Source: an uncultured Collinsella sp.
GTDB lineage: Bacteria > Actinomycetota > Coriobacteriia > Coriobacteriales > Coriobacteriaceae
DNA length: 64,000 bases
Reading direction: 5' to 3'
Assembly: GCA_900555555.1 (NCBI GenBank)
Contig: USLK01000004.1
Span: 1-64,000 of the forward strand
The notes under the pieces are model-generated. The model was given only the letters and a program-made list of their open reading frames with translations. It was not told where the DNA came from and ran no database searches. The position numbers and the translations under genes are program-made. The number at the start of each line of letters is the position of its first letter. The first letter of the stretch is position 1. This document shows positions 24,622 to 33,474 of the stretch, one piece after another.

Positions 24622-26432
24622 TGCCGAGGCATATGGGACATGGTCGCGGTCCTGCCACTGAGAAGGCCAAGGACTTCAAGGGGACTCTCCTCAAACTTAT
24701 TCGGTATATAGCGCATGACAAGTTCCGCCTGTTGATCGCCATCGCATGTGCGATCGGCTCCGTCGCGTTCAACGTCTACGGCCCGCGTGTGCTCGGCCGG
24801 GCGACCACCGAGCTGTTCAACGGCATCGCGGCGAAGATCGGTGGAACGGGAGGCGTCGACTTCGGGGCGATAGGCCTTATCCTGGGCACCGCCCTCACCA
24901 TTTATATAAGCTCCTCGGTATTGAATCTCGTCCAAGGGTGGCTCATGACGGGCATCACCCAACGCGTGTGCTATCGCCTGCGCAGGGAGATCGTCGAGAA
25001 GATCGACCACATGCCGCTGGCTTACTTCGAGCGCACGAGCACCGGTGACGTCATGAGCCGTATCACCAACGATGTCGATACGCTCGGCCAGTCGCTCAAC
25101 CAAAGCGTGACGCAGCTCATCACCTCCATAGCCATGATCATCGGTGTTTCCTACCAGATGCTTTCCCTGTCCGTGGTCTTGGCGGGCGTGACGTTTGTGA
25201 CGGTTCCCGTATCCCTGCTCGCCGTCGTTGTCGTGGTGCGCGCATCGCAGCGGCACTTCCGTCGACAGCAAGCGTTCTTGGGACAAGTGGACGGTATTAT
25301 CGAGGAGAGCTTTACGGGCCAGAACATCATCCAGGCGTTCAACCGTAAACGGCGCGCCGTGAGCGATTTCGATGCGGTCAACGACCGTCTGTTCGATTCC
25401 GGGTGGCGCTCCCAGTTCCTCTCCGGACTCATGCAGCCCGTGATGAACTTTATCGGTAACTTGGGCTATGTGGCCGTTGTCGTGGTCGGTGCATTCCTGG
25501 CCATCGGTGGTTCCATCGCCATCGGCGATATCCAGGCGTTCATGCAGTACGTCCGCAACTTCACCCAGCCCATCACCCAGCTTTCCCAGGTCTCCAATAT
25601 GCTGCAGATGCTTGCGGCCGCTGCGGAGCGCGTATTCGAGTTCCTGGATGAGCCCGAAGAAAGCCGCGATGCGGTGACACCGGCGTTGCCCGTGTGCAAG
25701 GGCGCCGTGGATTTCGACCATGTCAAGTTTGGCTACGTTCCCGATAAGACGATCATCCATGACTTCTCCTGTGACGTGAGGCCCGGTCAGACGGTCGCCA
25801 TCGTCGGTCCCACCGGAGCCGGCAAAACAACGCTCATGAAGCTGCTCATGCGGTTCTACGATGTCGATGGGGGCTCCATCTCCGTAGACGGCGTCGACGT
25901 GCGCTCGTATGCCCGTGAGGACCTTCGTCGTAATTTCGCGATGGTCTTGCAGGATACTTGGTTGTTCAAGGGGACGGTGCGCGAGAATATCCGTTATGGT
26001 AAGGCCGATGCGTCCGATACCGAGGTCGAGGCCGCCGCGCGCGCCGCTCTCGCCGATCATTTCATCCGCACGTTGCCCGGAGGATACGATTTCGAACTCA
26101 ACGAGGACGCCTCCAATGTCTCCCAGGGCCAAAAGCAGCTGCTGACCATCGCGCGGGCGCTGCTCGCCGACCGTCCCATCCTGATACTCGATGAGGCCAC
26201 CTCGAACGTCGACACGCGTACCGAGGAGCGTATCCAGCGAGCCATGGATATATTGATGGCGGGGCGTACGAGCTTTGTTATAGCGCATCGCCTTTCAACG
26301 ATCCGTAATGCCGATAAGATATTGGTGTTGCGTGACGGCGACATCGTCGAGTCGGGAACACATGGGGAGCTGCTGGCGCTGAACGGTTTTTATGCCGAGC
26401 TATACAACTCGCAGTTCGCCGACGAAGGCTAG
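24621..26432 (+). CDS. ABC exporter, catalytic partner subunit
   Basis: A 603-residue half-transporter with six membrane segments and a full ATPase: Walker A GPTGAGKTT, Walker B ILILDEATSNVD with the catalytic Glu, and switch His in VIAHRLSTI. The signature is VSQGQKQL, not LSGGQ, as in TM288-type partners. Together with the upstream subunit this gives one working and one degenerate ATP site. ATG at 24621 overlaps the upstream TAA (TAATG), consistent with equal production. The N-terminal ~30 residues are polar and unlike the rest. A strong hairpin follows the stop. Confidence 0.92.
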   Translation: MPRHMGHGRGPATEKAKDFKGTLLKLIRYIAHDKFRLLIAIACAIGSVAFNVYGPRVLGRATTELFNGIAAKIGGTGGVDFGAIGLILGTALTIYISSSVLNLVQGWLMTGITQRVCYRLRREIVEKIDHMPLAYFERTSTGDVMSRITNDVDTLGQSLNQSVTQLITSIAMIIGVSYQMLSLSVVLAGVTFVTVPVSLLAVVVVVRASQRHFRRQQAFLGQVDGIIEESFTGQNIIQAFNRKRRAVSDFDAVNDRLFDSGWRSQFLSGLMQPVMNFIGNLGYVAVVVVGAFLAIGGSIAIGDIQAFMQYVRNFTQPITQLSQVSNMLQMLAAAAERVFEFLDEPEESRDAVTPALPVCKGAVDFDHVKFGYVPDKTIIHDFSCDVRPGQTVAIVGPTGAGKTTLMKLLMRFYDVDGGSISVDGVDVRSYAREDLRRNFAMVLQDTWLFKGTVRENIRYGKADASDTEVEAAARAALADHFIRTLPGGYDFELNEDASNVSQGQKQLLTIARALLADRPILILDEATSNVDTRTEERIQRAMDILMAGRTSFVIAHRLSTIRNADKILVLRDGDIVESGTHGELLALNGFYAELYNSQFADEG

Positions 26433-26443
26433 GGCGGATAGGG

Positions 26444-26478
26444 AAACGGAGACGCTTCCAGATAAGGCGTCTCCGTTT
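26444..26478 (+). terminator. hairpin ending the ABC exporter operon
   Basis: AAACGGAGACGC / GCGTCTCCGTTT is a perfect 12-bp stem with an 11-base loop, 12 bp after the stop. The T run is short (GTTTCATC), so termination may be partial. Confidence 0.6.
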
Positions 26479-26585
26479 CATCATGTGAAGCGTCTGATTT
26501 TTCGTCACGCAACGTCTGAGCGTTGTAAAATACAAGGATGATTCCTTCAACCCATCGCGCGTTGCGCTTACAGGGAGGAGACTCC

Positions 26586-26939
26586 ATGTCTGAACCTATC
26601 GCCGGCACGCTCAGTGTTTCCAACGATGTTATCGCTGACATTTCGGGCTACGCTGCCATGTCCTGCTACGGAGTTGTCGGCATGGCCGAGCAGCTTCAGG
26701 GTGCCGAAAGCGTCCGCCTGCTTCCCGGGCAACGCCTTCGCAAGGGTGTCTTGGTCACTGCGGGTACCGATGGGCTCATCGTCGATCTGCATGTTGTCAT
26801 CGAGTCGGGCGTTAACATGCGCTCTGTGAGCGAGAATCTCGCCAGCTCGGTCTCGTTCACCCTTTCCGAGATCGCCCAGATCGATCCGTCCCGCCTCAAG
26901 ATCGCCATCCACATCGATGGCATGAAGTCGCGCGCGTAA
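26586..26939 (+). CDS. Asp23/Gls24 family envelope protein
   Basis: A 117-residue protein with the Asp23 fold: ISGYAAMSCYGVVGMAE near the N-terminus, a GLIVDLHVVIESGVN strand and a C-terminal strand IAIHIDG. The family includes Asp23 of Staphylococcus and YloU-like proteins that work near the membrane in envelope stress. The start is fixed by GGGAGGAG just before ATG 26586. It lies directly upstream of fakA, an arrangement common in Gram-positive genomes, which suggests a link to lipid or envelope balance, but its exact role is unknown. Confidence 0.9.
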   Translation: MSEPIAGTLSVSNDVIADISGYAAMSCYGVVGMAEQLQGAESVRLLPGQRLRKGVLVTAGTDGLIVDLHVVIESGVNMRSVSENLASSVSFTLSEIAQIDPSRLKIAIHIDGMKSRA

Positions 26940-26983
26940 TCGCCGCGGCGTGTCCCCAATATTCGAGACGAAAGTGTCATCAG

Positions 26984-28648
26984 ATGATTGCAAAGACTAT
27001 CCGCACGTGTTTTCCCATCGCCGCTTCGGCGGTAGCCGATAAGGCCGAGGAAATCAACAAGCTCAACGTGTTCCCCGTCCCCGACGGCGATACCGGCACC
27101 AATATGTCGCTTACGCTCGCGTCCGTGGTCAAGGAGCTTGCATCTCTATCCGTCGATGCCGACATGGAGGACATCGCCGCCGCCATCACCCACGGATCGC
27201 TTATGGGCGCACGCGGCAACTCGGGCGTCATCACTTCCCAGATCCTGCGCGGCGTTGCCGAGGGCCTGAGGGAAGCATCCGATCCCGTCACCCCCTCCGA
27301 TATCGCATTCGCCTTCCGCCGCGCGGTCAAGGTCGCCTTCCAGGCCGTTCGCAAGCCCATCGAGGGTACGATCCTTACCGTCCTGCGCGACGTGTCCACC
27401 AAGGCCGATGAGTGCGAGCGCGAGCGTCTTACGGCAGAGGAGACGCTTGATGCCTTGGTCGTCGAGGCGTATCAGTCCGTGGCCCGCACCCCCGACCTGC
27501 TTCCTGTCCTCAAGGAGAACGGTGTGGTTGACTCCGGCGCCTTCGGGTTCGCGATCTTCCTCGAGAATTTCGTAGCTGCGGCGCTCGGACGCACCTCCAA
27601 GGTAGAGGGTTTTTCCGCCACGTTCGACGCCGATGCCGATTCCGCTCGTGCCGGTGCGCTCGACCGCGTGAAGATCGAGGCGAACGACGACTGGGAGGGA
27701 TCCGAATACCGTTATTGCAACGAGTTCCTCTTCAAGGCGGAGAAGCCGTTTGACGAGGACGAAACACTTAAGTTCCTTGCTTCTATGGGCGATTGTGAGC
27801 TGCTCGTCGGCGCATATCCCGATTACAAGGTTCACGTCCATTCCAATACCCCCAACCTGGTACTCGAGCACATGCTGCAGTACGGCCAGGTTTACGAGGT
27901 GTTCATTCATAACATGGATCTTGAGGTTGCCCAGCGTACGGCAAAAATCCATGCCGATCAGGAAGCCGCCCAGGCCGAACGCAAGCCCTTGGGATTCGTG
28001 GCCGTCGCCGCCGGTTCCGGCGAGGGTGAGATCCTCGAGTCCCTGGGTGTTGACGTGATCGTTTCCGGTGGCCAGACCATGAACCCGTCCACCGCAGATC
28101 TCCTCGATGCCGTTTCCCGTGTCAACGCCGATGCCGTCGTCATCCTTCCCAATAACGGCAACATCCGCATGGCCGCCGAGGCCGCGGCTTCGGCATGCAC
28201 CGATAAACAGGTTGCCGTTGTTCCCACCAAGACGGTTCCGCAGGCGTTCTCCGCCATGTTCGCCGTCATGGAAGACGCCCCGCTGGATGAGGTCATCGAG
28301 TCGATGACCGAGGCGCTTGAGGACGTCCGCGACGGCGAAGTTACCCGGGCGGTACGCGATTCCCAGGCTTCCGATGGTTCCCCCATCCACAATGGCGATG
28401 TCATGGGCATCATCGCCGGCTCCATCGATATCGTCGGTTCCGACGTCAAGCAGGTCACCCTCGACTGCATCAATCGCATGCAGGAGGATGAGGAGGGCGA
28501 CTCGCTGACGATCCTGGCCGGCGAGGAACTTTCCGATGAGGACTTCCAGGATATCCTCGATGCCATCGAGGAAGCGCAACCCGATCTGGAAATCGATTCC
28601 CATCGTGGCGAGCAGCCCCTTTACCCCATCATCTTCTCCATCGAGTAA
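26984..28648 (+). CDS. fakA: fatty acid kinase catalytic subunit
   Basis: FakA phosphorylates fatty acids bound to a FakB carrier, feeding exogenous fatty acids to PlsX/PlsY phospholipid synthesis. The 554-residue protein has an N-terminal DhaL/DAK2 kinase domain (LNVFPVPDGDTGTNMSLT, then GARGNSGVI), a middle domain, and a C-terminal domain near VDVIVSGGQTMNPST. No FakB gene lies in the window. plsX is 5 kb downstream. The ribosome site before ATG 26984 is weak. The stop is 9 bp before recG. Confidence 0.92.
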   Translation: MIAKTIRTCFPIAASAVADKAEEINKLNVFPVPDGDTGTNMSLTLASVVKELASLSVDADMEDIAAAITHGSLMGARGNSGVITSQILRGVAEGLREASDPVTPSDIAFAFRRAVKVAFQAVRKPIEGTILTVLRDVSTKADECERERLTAEETLDALVVEAYQSVARTPDLLPVLKENGVVDSGAFGFAIFLENFVAAALGRTSKVEGFSATFDADADSARAGALDRVKIEANDDWEGSEYRYCNEFLFKAEKPFDEDETLKFLASMGDCELLVGAYPDYKVHVHSNTPNLVLEHMLQYGQVYEVFIHNMDLEVAQRTAKIHADQEAAQAERKPLGFVAVAAGSGEGEILESLGVDVIVSGGQTMNPSTADLLDAVSRVNADAVVILPNNGNIRMAAEAAASACTDKQVAVVPTKTVPQAFSAMFAVMEDAPLDEVIESMTEALEDVRDGEVTRAVRDSQASDGSPIHNGDVMGIIAGSIDIVGSDVKQVTLDCINRMQEDEEGDSLTILAGEELSDEDFQDILDAIEEAQPDLEIDSHRGEQPLYPIIFSIE

Positions 28649-28657
28649 GCATCTTTG

Positions 28658-30835
28658 ATGGCCGATAGGTTTTTTGCGCCGCGCGCCGCCGTTCGTTTGG
28701 CGCGCGCGGCGTCTTTGTCCGATGATATTTCACGATTGCCTTACGTGAGCGGTGCACGCGAGGACGCTCTGCGTCGAATCGGCATGCATCGTATCTACGA
28801 CGTGCTCGCATACATGCCCCGCCGCTACCTCGACTTCTCCCATGCGTACCGTATCGAAACGGCTCCGCTGGGGGCGGTGTGCACCATCGTTGCCACCATC
28901 GACCGCGTTGCCGTCAAGCCCACAAAAACTCGCGGGCTGACCGTTACGGAATTGCATCTCGTCGATGAGACGGGCGTGTTGAAGGTCGTTTTTTTCAGGC
29001 AACCCTGGCTTGCCAGGGAACTGCACGTGGGGGACAGGCTCGCCTTGATGGGCGCCGTTGAGTTTTCCTACGGCTTTAAACAGATGTCGTCGCCCCATTA
29101 CGAAAAACTCGATAAGGATGCCTCGGGCTCCATCCTGCCTATCCATACCGTGAGGGAGGGCATCTCCCAGGGTTGGATGAGAAGGATCGTTGCCGGCGCC
29201 TTGGATATGTGCGGCGTTTTTGCGGATCCCCTTCATCCGCAGCTGCGGGCGCGACGGCACCTCATGCCCCTCTCCCGTGCGGTTCGCGTCCTTCAGTTTC
29301 CACATATCCTTTCCGAGGTCGAATGCGCTCGACGCAGGCTCTCCTACGATGAGCTCATCTACCTTCAGCTCGCATTGCGCCTGCGGGGAGATGATAATCT
29401 GCTGGGCATCCCAGCCCATGCGCACCGCTGCGGTTCGCATGTTGAAAGGATGATTGAGTGCCTGCCCTTCGCGCTCACCGAAGAACAGCGATCGGCGGCC
29501 CGCGATATCGTGTTGGATATGATGGACGGGTCTCATGTTATGAGTAGGCTCCTGCTGGGTGACGTCGGAACCGGTAAAACGGCCGTCGCCTGCGTCGCGC
29601 TCGCGAGCGTTGCGGATTCCGGTACCCAGGCCTGCGTCATGGCGCCAACCGGCGTGCTTGCCCGCCAGTATGCCGGCGACTCCGGTGCGCTGCTGGATGC
29701 GTGCGGCATCTCGTGGGCCCTGCTGACCGGAGCCACCTCGGCTTCGGAGCGCTCCCGTATCATCGAGGGCCTGCGCGCAGGATCGATTACGGTCTTGTTC
29801 GGCACGCATGCCGTGCTGTCCGACGATGTGTCGTTTCGCGACCTTTCGCTTGTTGTGATCGATGAGCAGCATCGTTTCGGTGTGCACCAGCGTTCCTCTC
29901 TCCGTTCGAAGGGCCCCGGTGCGGACCTGCTCGTCATGACGGCGACGCCTATACCTCGTACGCTGGCGCTTTCCGTCTATGGGGACTTGGATACGAGCAT
30001 TATCCGGCATCGCCCGGTTCCGGGCGCCGGGGTCACCACACAAGTGATACAGAGTGCGAACCGAGACATTGCCTATGGTTCGATTCGAACGGCTCTCGAG
30101 GCCGGGCACCAGGCCTATGTCATCTGCCCCCTGGTGTCTAAAAGCGATGATGAGGACGAGCTCGAGGATGTTCCCTTTGCCGGCAGGGAAGAGGAGGAGG
30201 GACGGCCCAAGCTGCCGCTTCATTCCGTCGATGCGGAGACGGCGCGCTTGAGACAGCTCTTCGTCGGTCATCGTGTCGAGATGCTGCACGGCAAGATGCG
30301 CGCTCGCGATAAAGACCGTGTCATCGAGCAGTTCAGGCAAGGGGATATCGATATATTGGTCTCGACGACCGTCGTCGAGGTCGGCGTGAATGTGCCCAAC
30401 GCCACCGTCATGCTCATCGAAAACGGCGAGCGATTCGGCCTCGCCGCATTGCATCAGCTGAGGGGGCGCGTAGGTCGTGGCGGCGATGCCGGCATGTGCT
30501 ATATCAGCACGGAGTGCAAGCGTTCGCGCGGCAAGAAATCTCCCGCGCTCGATCGTCTTGAGGCGCTTGAGCGCACATCCGATGGTTTCGAGTTGGCCGA
30601 GCAGGATTTAAGGCTCCGTAACGAAGGAGAGATTCTCGGCCTGCGGCAACACGGCGGTGTCACTTTGCGGTATGTTGATTTGGATAGGGATGCCGATCTG
30701 ATCGAATGGGCCCATGATGATGCCCTGGAGCTGCTCGCGTACGCTCCGTCCCTGAACGCGACGGCGACTCTGCCCATGCGCTGTGAGGTTGTCGATCGAT
30801 ATGGCGATATTTTCAAGGAGGTAAGCGGGGGATGA
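28658..30835 (+). CDS. recG: ATP-dependent DNA helicase RecG
   Basis: RecG remodels stalled replication forks and Holliday junctions. The 725-residue protein starts with a helical region and an OB-fold wedge domain (about residues 60-160), followed by helicase motifs: Walker A GDVGTGKTAVA, the DEQH box VVIDEQHRFG, TATPIPRTLALS, and the C-terminal VEVGVNVPNATVM and QLRGRVGRGG. Length is normal. ATG 28658 is preferred to the TTG three bases upstream. The stop overlaps rsmD by 4 bp (ATGA), a conserved pairing in Gram-positive bacteria. Confidence 0.96.
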   Translation: MADRFFAPRAAVRLARAASLSDDISRLPYVSGAREDALRRIGMHRIYDVLAYMPRRYLDFSHAYRIETAPLGAVCTIVATIDRVAVKPTKTRGLTVTELHLVDETGVLKVVFFRQPWLARELHVGDRLALMGAVEFSYGFKQMSSPHYEKLDKDASGSILPIHTVREGISQGWMRRIVAGALDMCGVFADPLHPQLRARRHLMPLSRAVRVLQFPHILSEVECARRRLSYDELIYLQLALRLRGDDNLLGIPAHAHRCGSHVERMIECLPFALTEEQRSAARDIVLDMMDGSHVMSRLLLGDVGTGKTAVACVALASVADSGTQACVMAPTGVLARQYAGDSGALLDACGISWALLTGATSASERSRIIEGLRAGSITVLFGTHAVLSDDVSFRDLSLVVIDEQHRFGVHQRSSLRSKGPGADLLVMTATPIPRTLALSVYGDLDTSIIRHRPVPGAGVTTQVIQSANRDIAYGSIRTALEAGHQAYVICPLVSKSDDEDELEDVPFAGREEEEGRPKLPLHSVDAETARLRQLFVGHRVEMLHGKMRARDKDRVIEQFRQGDIDILVSTTVVEVGVNVPNATVMLIENGERFGLAALHQLRGRVGRGGDAGMCYISTECKRSRGKKSPALDRLEALERTSDGFELAEQDLRLRNEGEILGLRQHGGVTLRYVDLDRDADLIEWAHDDALELLAYAPSLNATATLPMRCEVVDRYGDIFKEVSGG

Positions 30836-31446
30836 GAATCATCGGAGGCGAATGGGGCGGTCGCGCATTGAAATCGCCACGGGGCCGTGAGGTCTCGCGC
30901 CCCACAACCGATCGCGTTCGCGAGGCCTGCGCTTCTATGCTCGAGTCCGCCCTTGACAACGGCATCGAGGGGGTTCGCGCTCTCGATGCGTTCGGAGGAA
31001 CGGGCGCCCTCGGTATCGAGTTGCTCTCGCGCGGTGCCAGCCATGTGACGTTTTTCGATACCGACAGGGGCGCGGCTCGGCTCATCGGCCAAAACCTCCA
31101 AACGCTTCGATGCGATACATCGCGCTATCGGGTCTTGTGCTCCGATGTCATCGCTTCCGCGCGCCGCGGCCGTATGCCCGGCGCCCCGTACGATGTCGTT
31201 TGGATCGACCCGCCGTATGATCTGGGAGTGGATCCAGCGGTGAATCTTCTTGACGCATTGGTGTCCTCGGGCTCCGTTCGTCCCGGTACCATAATCGTGT
31301 TCGAGCGCTCGGCGACAAGGACCCCGAGTCTCCGCGTCGACGGATTCGATGTCCTGCGTGAGAAGCGTTACGGAATAACCGCCATCGATGCCCTGCGTTA
31401 TAATCCCGGCGCGCGCAAGGACGAATCCGAGGGGGAGCTCGCATGA
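30832..31446 (+). CDS. rsmD: 16S rRNA (guanine-966-N2) methyltransferase
   Basis: RsmD methylates G966 of 16S rRNA in assembled 30S subunits, using S-adenosylmethionine. The 204-residue protein has the family opening MRIIGGEWGGRAL, PTTDRVREACASML, a SAM-binding loop DAFGGTGALGIE, and the catalytic DPPYDLG. It overlaps recG and coaD by 4 bp each, so the three are translated in a chain. The recG-rsmD-coaD order is widely conserved. Confidence 0.95.
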   Translation: MRIIGGEWGGRALKSPRGREVSRPTTDRVREACASMLESALDNGIEGVRALDAFGGTGALGIELLSRGASHVTFFDTDRGAARLIGQNLQTLRCDTSRYRVLCSDVIASARRGRMPGAPYDVVWIDPPYDLGVDPAVNLLDALVSSGSVRPGTIIVFERSATRTPSLRVDGFDVLREKRYGITAIDALRYNPGARKDESEGELA

Positions 31447-31940
31447 CCGATGGCCTTACGCACGTGTTGGTGCCCGGAACCTTTGACCCGATAACATACG
31501 GTCATATCGATGTCGTTCGCCGCGCTCAGCGCATCTGCCCGCGCGTGACGGTGGCCGTTGCCGAGTCTTTGGGCAAAAACGGCTGCGGTACCACGTTTAC
31601 GCTGGAGGAGCGTGTCGAGCTTGCCCGTCAGGCGCTCGATGGTATCCCGGGCGTCGACGTTCAGCCGTTCACGGGCTTGCTCGTTGATTTCGCGCACGAG
31701 GTCGGTGCGGGCGCGGTCGTGAAGGGCCTTCGAGCCATGACCGATTTTGAGTACGAGCTTCAGCAGGCCGATCTCAATTACCGTCTCGATGCAGGCTTGG
31801 AGTCTATCTTCGTTATGAGCTCACCGCAGTACGGGTACCTGTCAAGTTCGGCTGTTCGCCAGATCGCATCGTTCGGCGGGGATGTGAGCGAGCTGGTCCC
31901 GCCTTGCGTTTCCCGCGCGCTCCGTGCACGTTTTTCGTAG
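31443..31940 (+). CDS. coaD: phosphopantetheine adenylyltransferase
   Basis: CoaD makes dephospho-CoA from 4'-phosphopantetheine and ATP, the step before last in coenzyme A synthesis. The 165-residue protein has PGTFDPITYGHID (the T/HxGH nucleotidyltransferase motif), KGLRAMTDFEYE and YLSSSAVRQIA, the family signatures. It starts inside the rsmD stop (ATGA). Coenzyme A here also supports acyl carrier protein and lipid synthesis encoded downstream. Confidence 0.96.
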   Translation: MTDGLTHVLVPGTFDPITYGHIDVVRRAQRICPRVTVAVAESLGKNGCGTTFTLEERVELARQALDGIPGVDVQPFTGLLVDFAHEVGAGAVVKGLRAMTDFEYELQQADLNYRLDAGLESIFVMSSPQYGYLSSSAVRQIASFGGDVSELVPPCVSRALRARFS

Positions 31941-32015
31941 TCTACCTGCCCCGCACGTCTATTTACGAGGTGTGGTACCATATCCCAGCAGCAGTAATCG
32001 ATGAAAGGAGACCTC

Positions 32016-32510
32016 ATGCCGGGCGAGAATCTTCCTGGCGAGCGGATTGAAAGCTTGGTCGATGAGCTCGAGGGGCTCATCGAGGAGGCAAAAGTCCCGT
32101 TCGGCAAGTCGAATCAGTTCAAGATGATCGAGACGGATATGTTCTTCAACATCCTTGAAGAGATTCGTATGAGCTATCCCGAGGAATGGCAGAAGTCCCG
32201 CCGGATCCTCAAGGAGCGCGACGAGCTCCTTACGAGCGCGGCCGCGCAGGCCGACTCCATCATCGCCGACGCCCAGCAGCAGGCTCTTACCATCGCCGGC
32301 GAGCAGGAGATTGTTCGACTGGCACAGAGCCAGGCCGATGACATTCGAGAGCGTGCCAACCAATATGAGCGCGAGACCCGGTATGCGGCTGAGGATTATG
32401 CCGACCAGGTGTTCACGCATCTCGAGGAGAACCTCAAGTCCCTCACCTCTACGGTTTCCCGTTGCCGTCAGCAGCTCAATGACGGTTCCAGCCAGAGTCA
32501 GGGCTGGTAG
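32016..32510 (+). CDS. DivIVA/SepIVA-like coiled-coil protein
   Basis: A 164-residue acidic protein, mostly predicted coiled coil after residue ~70, with Ala/Gln/Glu-rich heptads (LTSAAAQADSIIADAQQQA). In mycobacteria the gene just before the yceD-type gene Rv2926c and rnc is sepIVA, a DivIVA-like septation factor. Position, length and coiled-coil character match that gene, so a role in cell division or envelope growth is inferred. ATG 32016 is set by AAAGGAG; an ATG 15 bp upstream overlaps that site. The gap to yceD is 2 bp. ATPase subunit B-like naming is an alternative based on coiled coil alone. Confidence 0.7.
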   Translation: MPGENLPGERIESLVDELEGLIEEAKVPFGKSNQFKMIETDMFFNILEEIRMSYPEEWQKSRRILKERDELLTSAAAQADSIIADAQQQALTIAGEQEIVRLAQSQADDIRERANQYERETRYAAEDYADQVFTHLEENLKSLTSTVSRCRQQLNDGSSQSQGW

Positions 32511-32512
32511 AC

Positions 32513-33067
32513 ATGGCTGCGTTCGGTTCTATTCCGGTCGATTTGAGCGATAAGATCGACAATCCGGGGGAGTCGTTCCCTTTTTCGGGCGCTATCGCGG
32601 CAGGGTCCTATCAGGTCGGTGACCGCGAGCTTTCTCTTCCGCAGGGCGGTTCATATGATGTCGTCTTCACCAACGCCGGGGACGGCATTCTCCTGACGGG
32701 TATCGTCCGCGCCGAAGCCACGGGCGTATGCGATCGCTGCCTCGAGCCTGCATCCTTTGAGGTATCCGGCGAGATCGAAGAATACTATCTGTTCGAGGAG
32801 CCTGAGGACCCGGAATCGTATGAGGATGGCTTTGAGCTGGTGGGCCCCGATCGCGTGATCGACTTGGGGATTCCCGTTTCGGATGCGGTCATCATGGATA
32901 CCCCGTTCGTCATCCTTTGCCAGCCTGATTGCAAGGGTCTCTGTCCGGTATGCGGGTGCAACCTCAACGAAACCTCTTGCGACTGCGTTCAGAAGGAACA
33001 GGACGATTGGGCGGAGGCCGTCGGCAACCCGTTTGCCGCGCTCAAAGATCTCAAGCTCGAAGACTAA
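32513..33067 (+). CDS. yceD: YceD/DUF177 protein
   Basis: A 184-residue acidic protein of the YceD family, encoded beside rpmF in most bacteria and linked to 23S rRNA processing or ribosome assembly in plants and E. coli. The signatures are CDRCLEP near residue 73 and a second Cys cluster, CPVCGCNLNETSC, near residue 146, probably a zinc site. The C-terminus ends NPFAALKDLKLED, typical of the family. It follows the SepIVA-like gene by 2 bp and precedes rpmF by about 95 bp. Confidence 0.9.
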   Translation: MAAFGSIPVDLSDKIDNPGESFPFSGAIAAGSYQVGDRELSLPQGGSYDVVFTNAGDGILLTGIVRAEATGVCDRCLEPASFEVSGEIEEYYLFEEPEDPESYEDGFELVGPDRVIDLGIPVSDAVIMDTPFVILCQPDCKGLCPVCGCNLNETSCDCVQKEQDDWAEAVGNPFAALKDLKLED

Positions 33068-33162
33068 CTAGAGAATATATATTTTGTGTACGCTGGCGGG
33101 TTATGGTAACATCACAACTTGCGCGTAATGCCGCTAGGAAATAGTCCATAAGGAAGGTCAAC

Positions 33163-33342
33163 ATGCCAGTACCTAAGCAGAAAAAGGGTCGTGCAAAGAC
33201 TCACTCTCGTCGTTCGACCAACATGAAGATCGCCGCTGCTTCCCGTTCCACCTGCCCTCGTTGCGGTGCCGTGAAGCTTCCGCACCACGTGTGCCCCAAC
33301 TGCGGTTTCTACAAGGACCGCGAGGTCATCGTAGTCGAGTAG
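33163..33342 (+). CDS. rpmF: 50S ribosomal protein L32
   Basis: A 59-residue basic protein opening MPVPKQKKGRAKTHSRRS, as in nearly all L32 proteins. A zinc ribbon follows: CPRCG then CPNCGFYKDREV. The start ATG 33163 follows AAGGAAGG. Short genes like this are easily missed, but the family match over the full length is clear. A hairpin with a T tract follows before plsX, so rpmF may partly end there. The yceD-rpmF-plsX order is strongly conserved across bacteria. Confidence 0.97.
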   Translation: MPVPKQKKGRAKTHSRRSTNMKIAAASRSTCPRCGAVKLPHHVCPNCGFYKDREVIVVE

Positions 33343-33429
33343 CGATGGCGTCCGGCTGCATTCTATCCAGACTGCTTTCTCCGGACACCTTGCGGGATCG
33401 ACGCGCGATCGCGACATCAAGTTGAACAT

Positions 33430-33456
33430 AAGGCCGGCTCATGGAGTCGGCCTTTT
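33430..33456 (+). terminator. hairpin between rpmF and plsX
   Basis: AAGGCCGGCTC / GAGTCGGCCTT pairs 11 bases around ATG and is followed by TTTTCG. It is probably a partial terminator that lets some transcripts pass into plsX. Confidence 0.65.
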
Positions 33457-33474
33457 CGCTATAGGGGGAACTCC

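Noticed and set aside
24618..26288. Long minus-strand frame opposite the second ABC exporter gene
   Set aside because: It is antisense to a gene with all ABC motifs, and its product is His/Asp/Gly-rich without domains.
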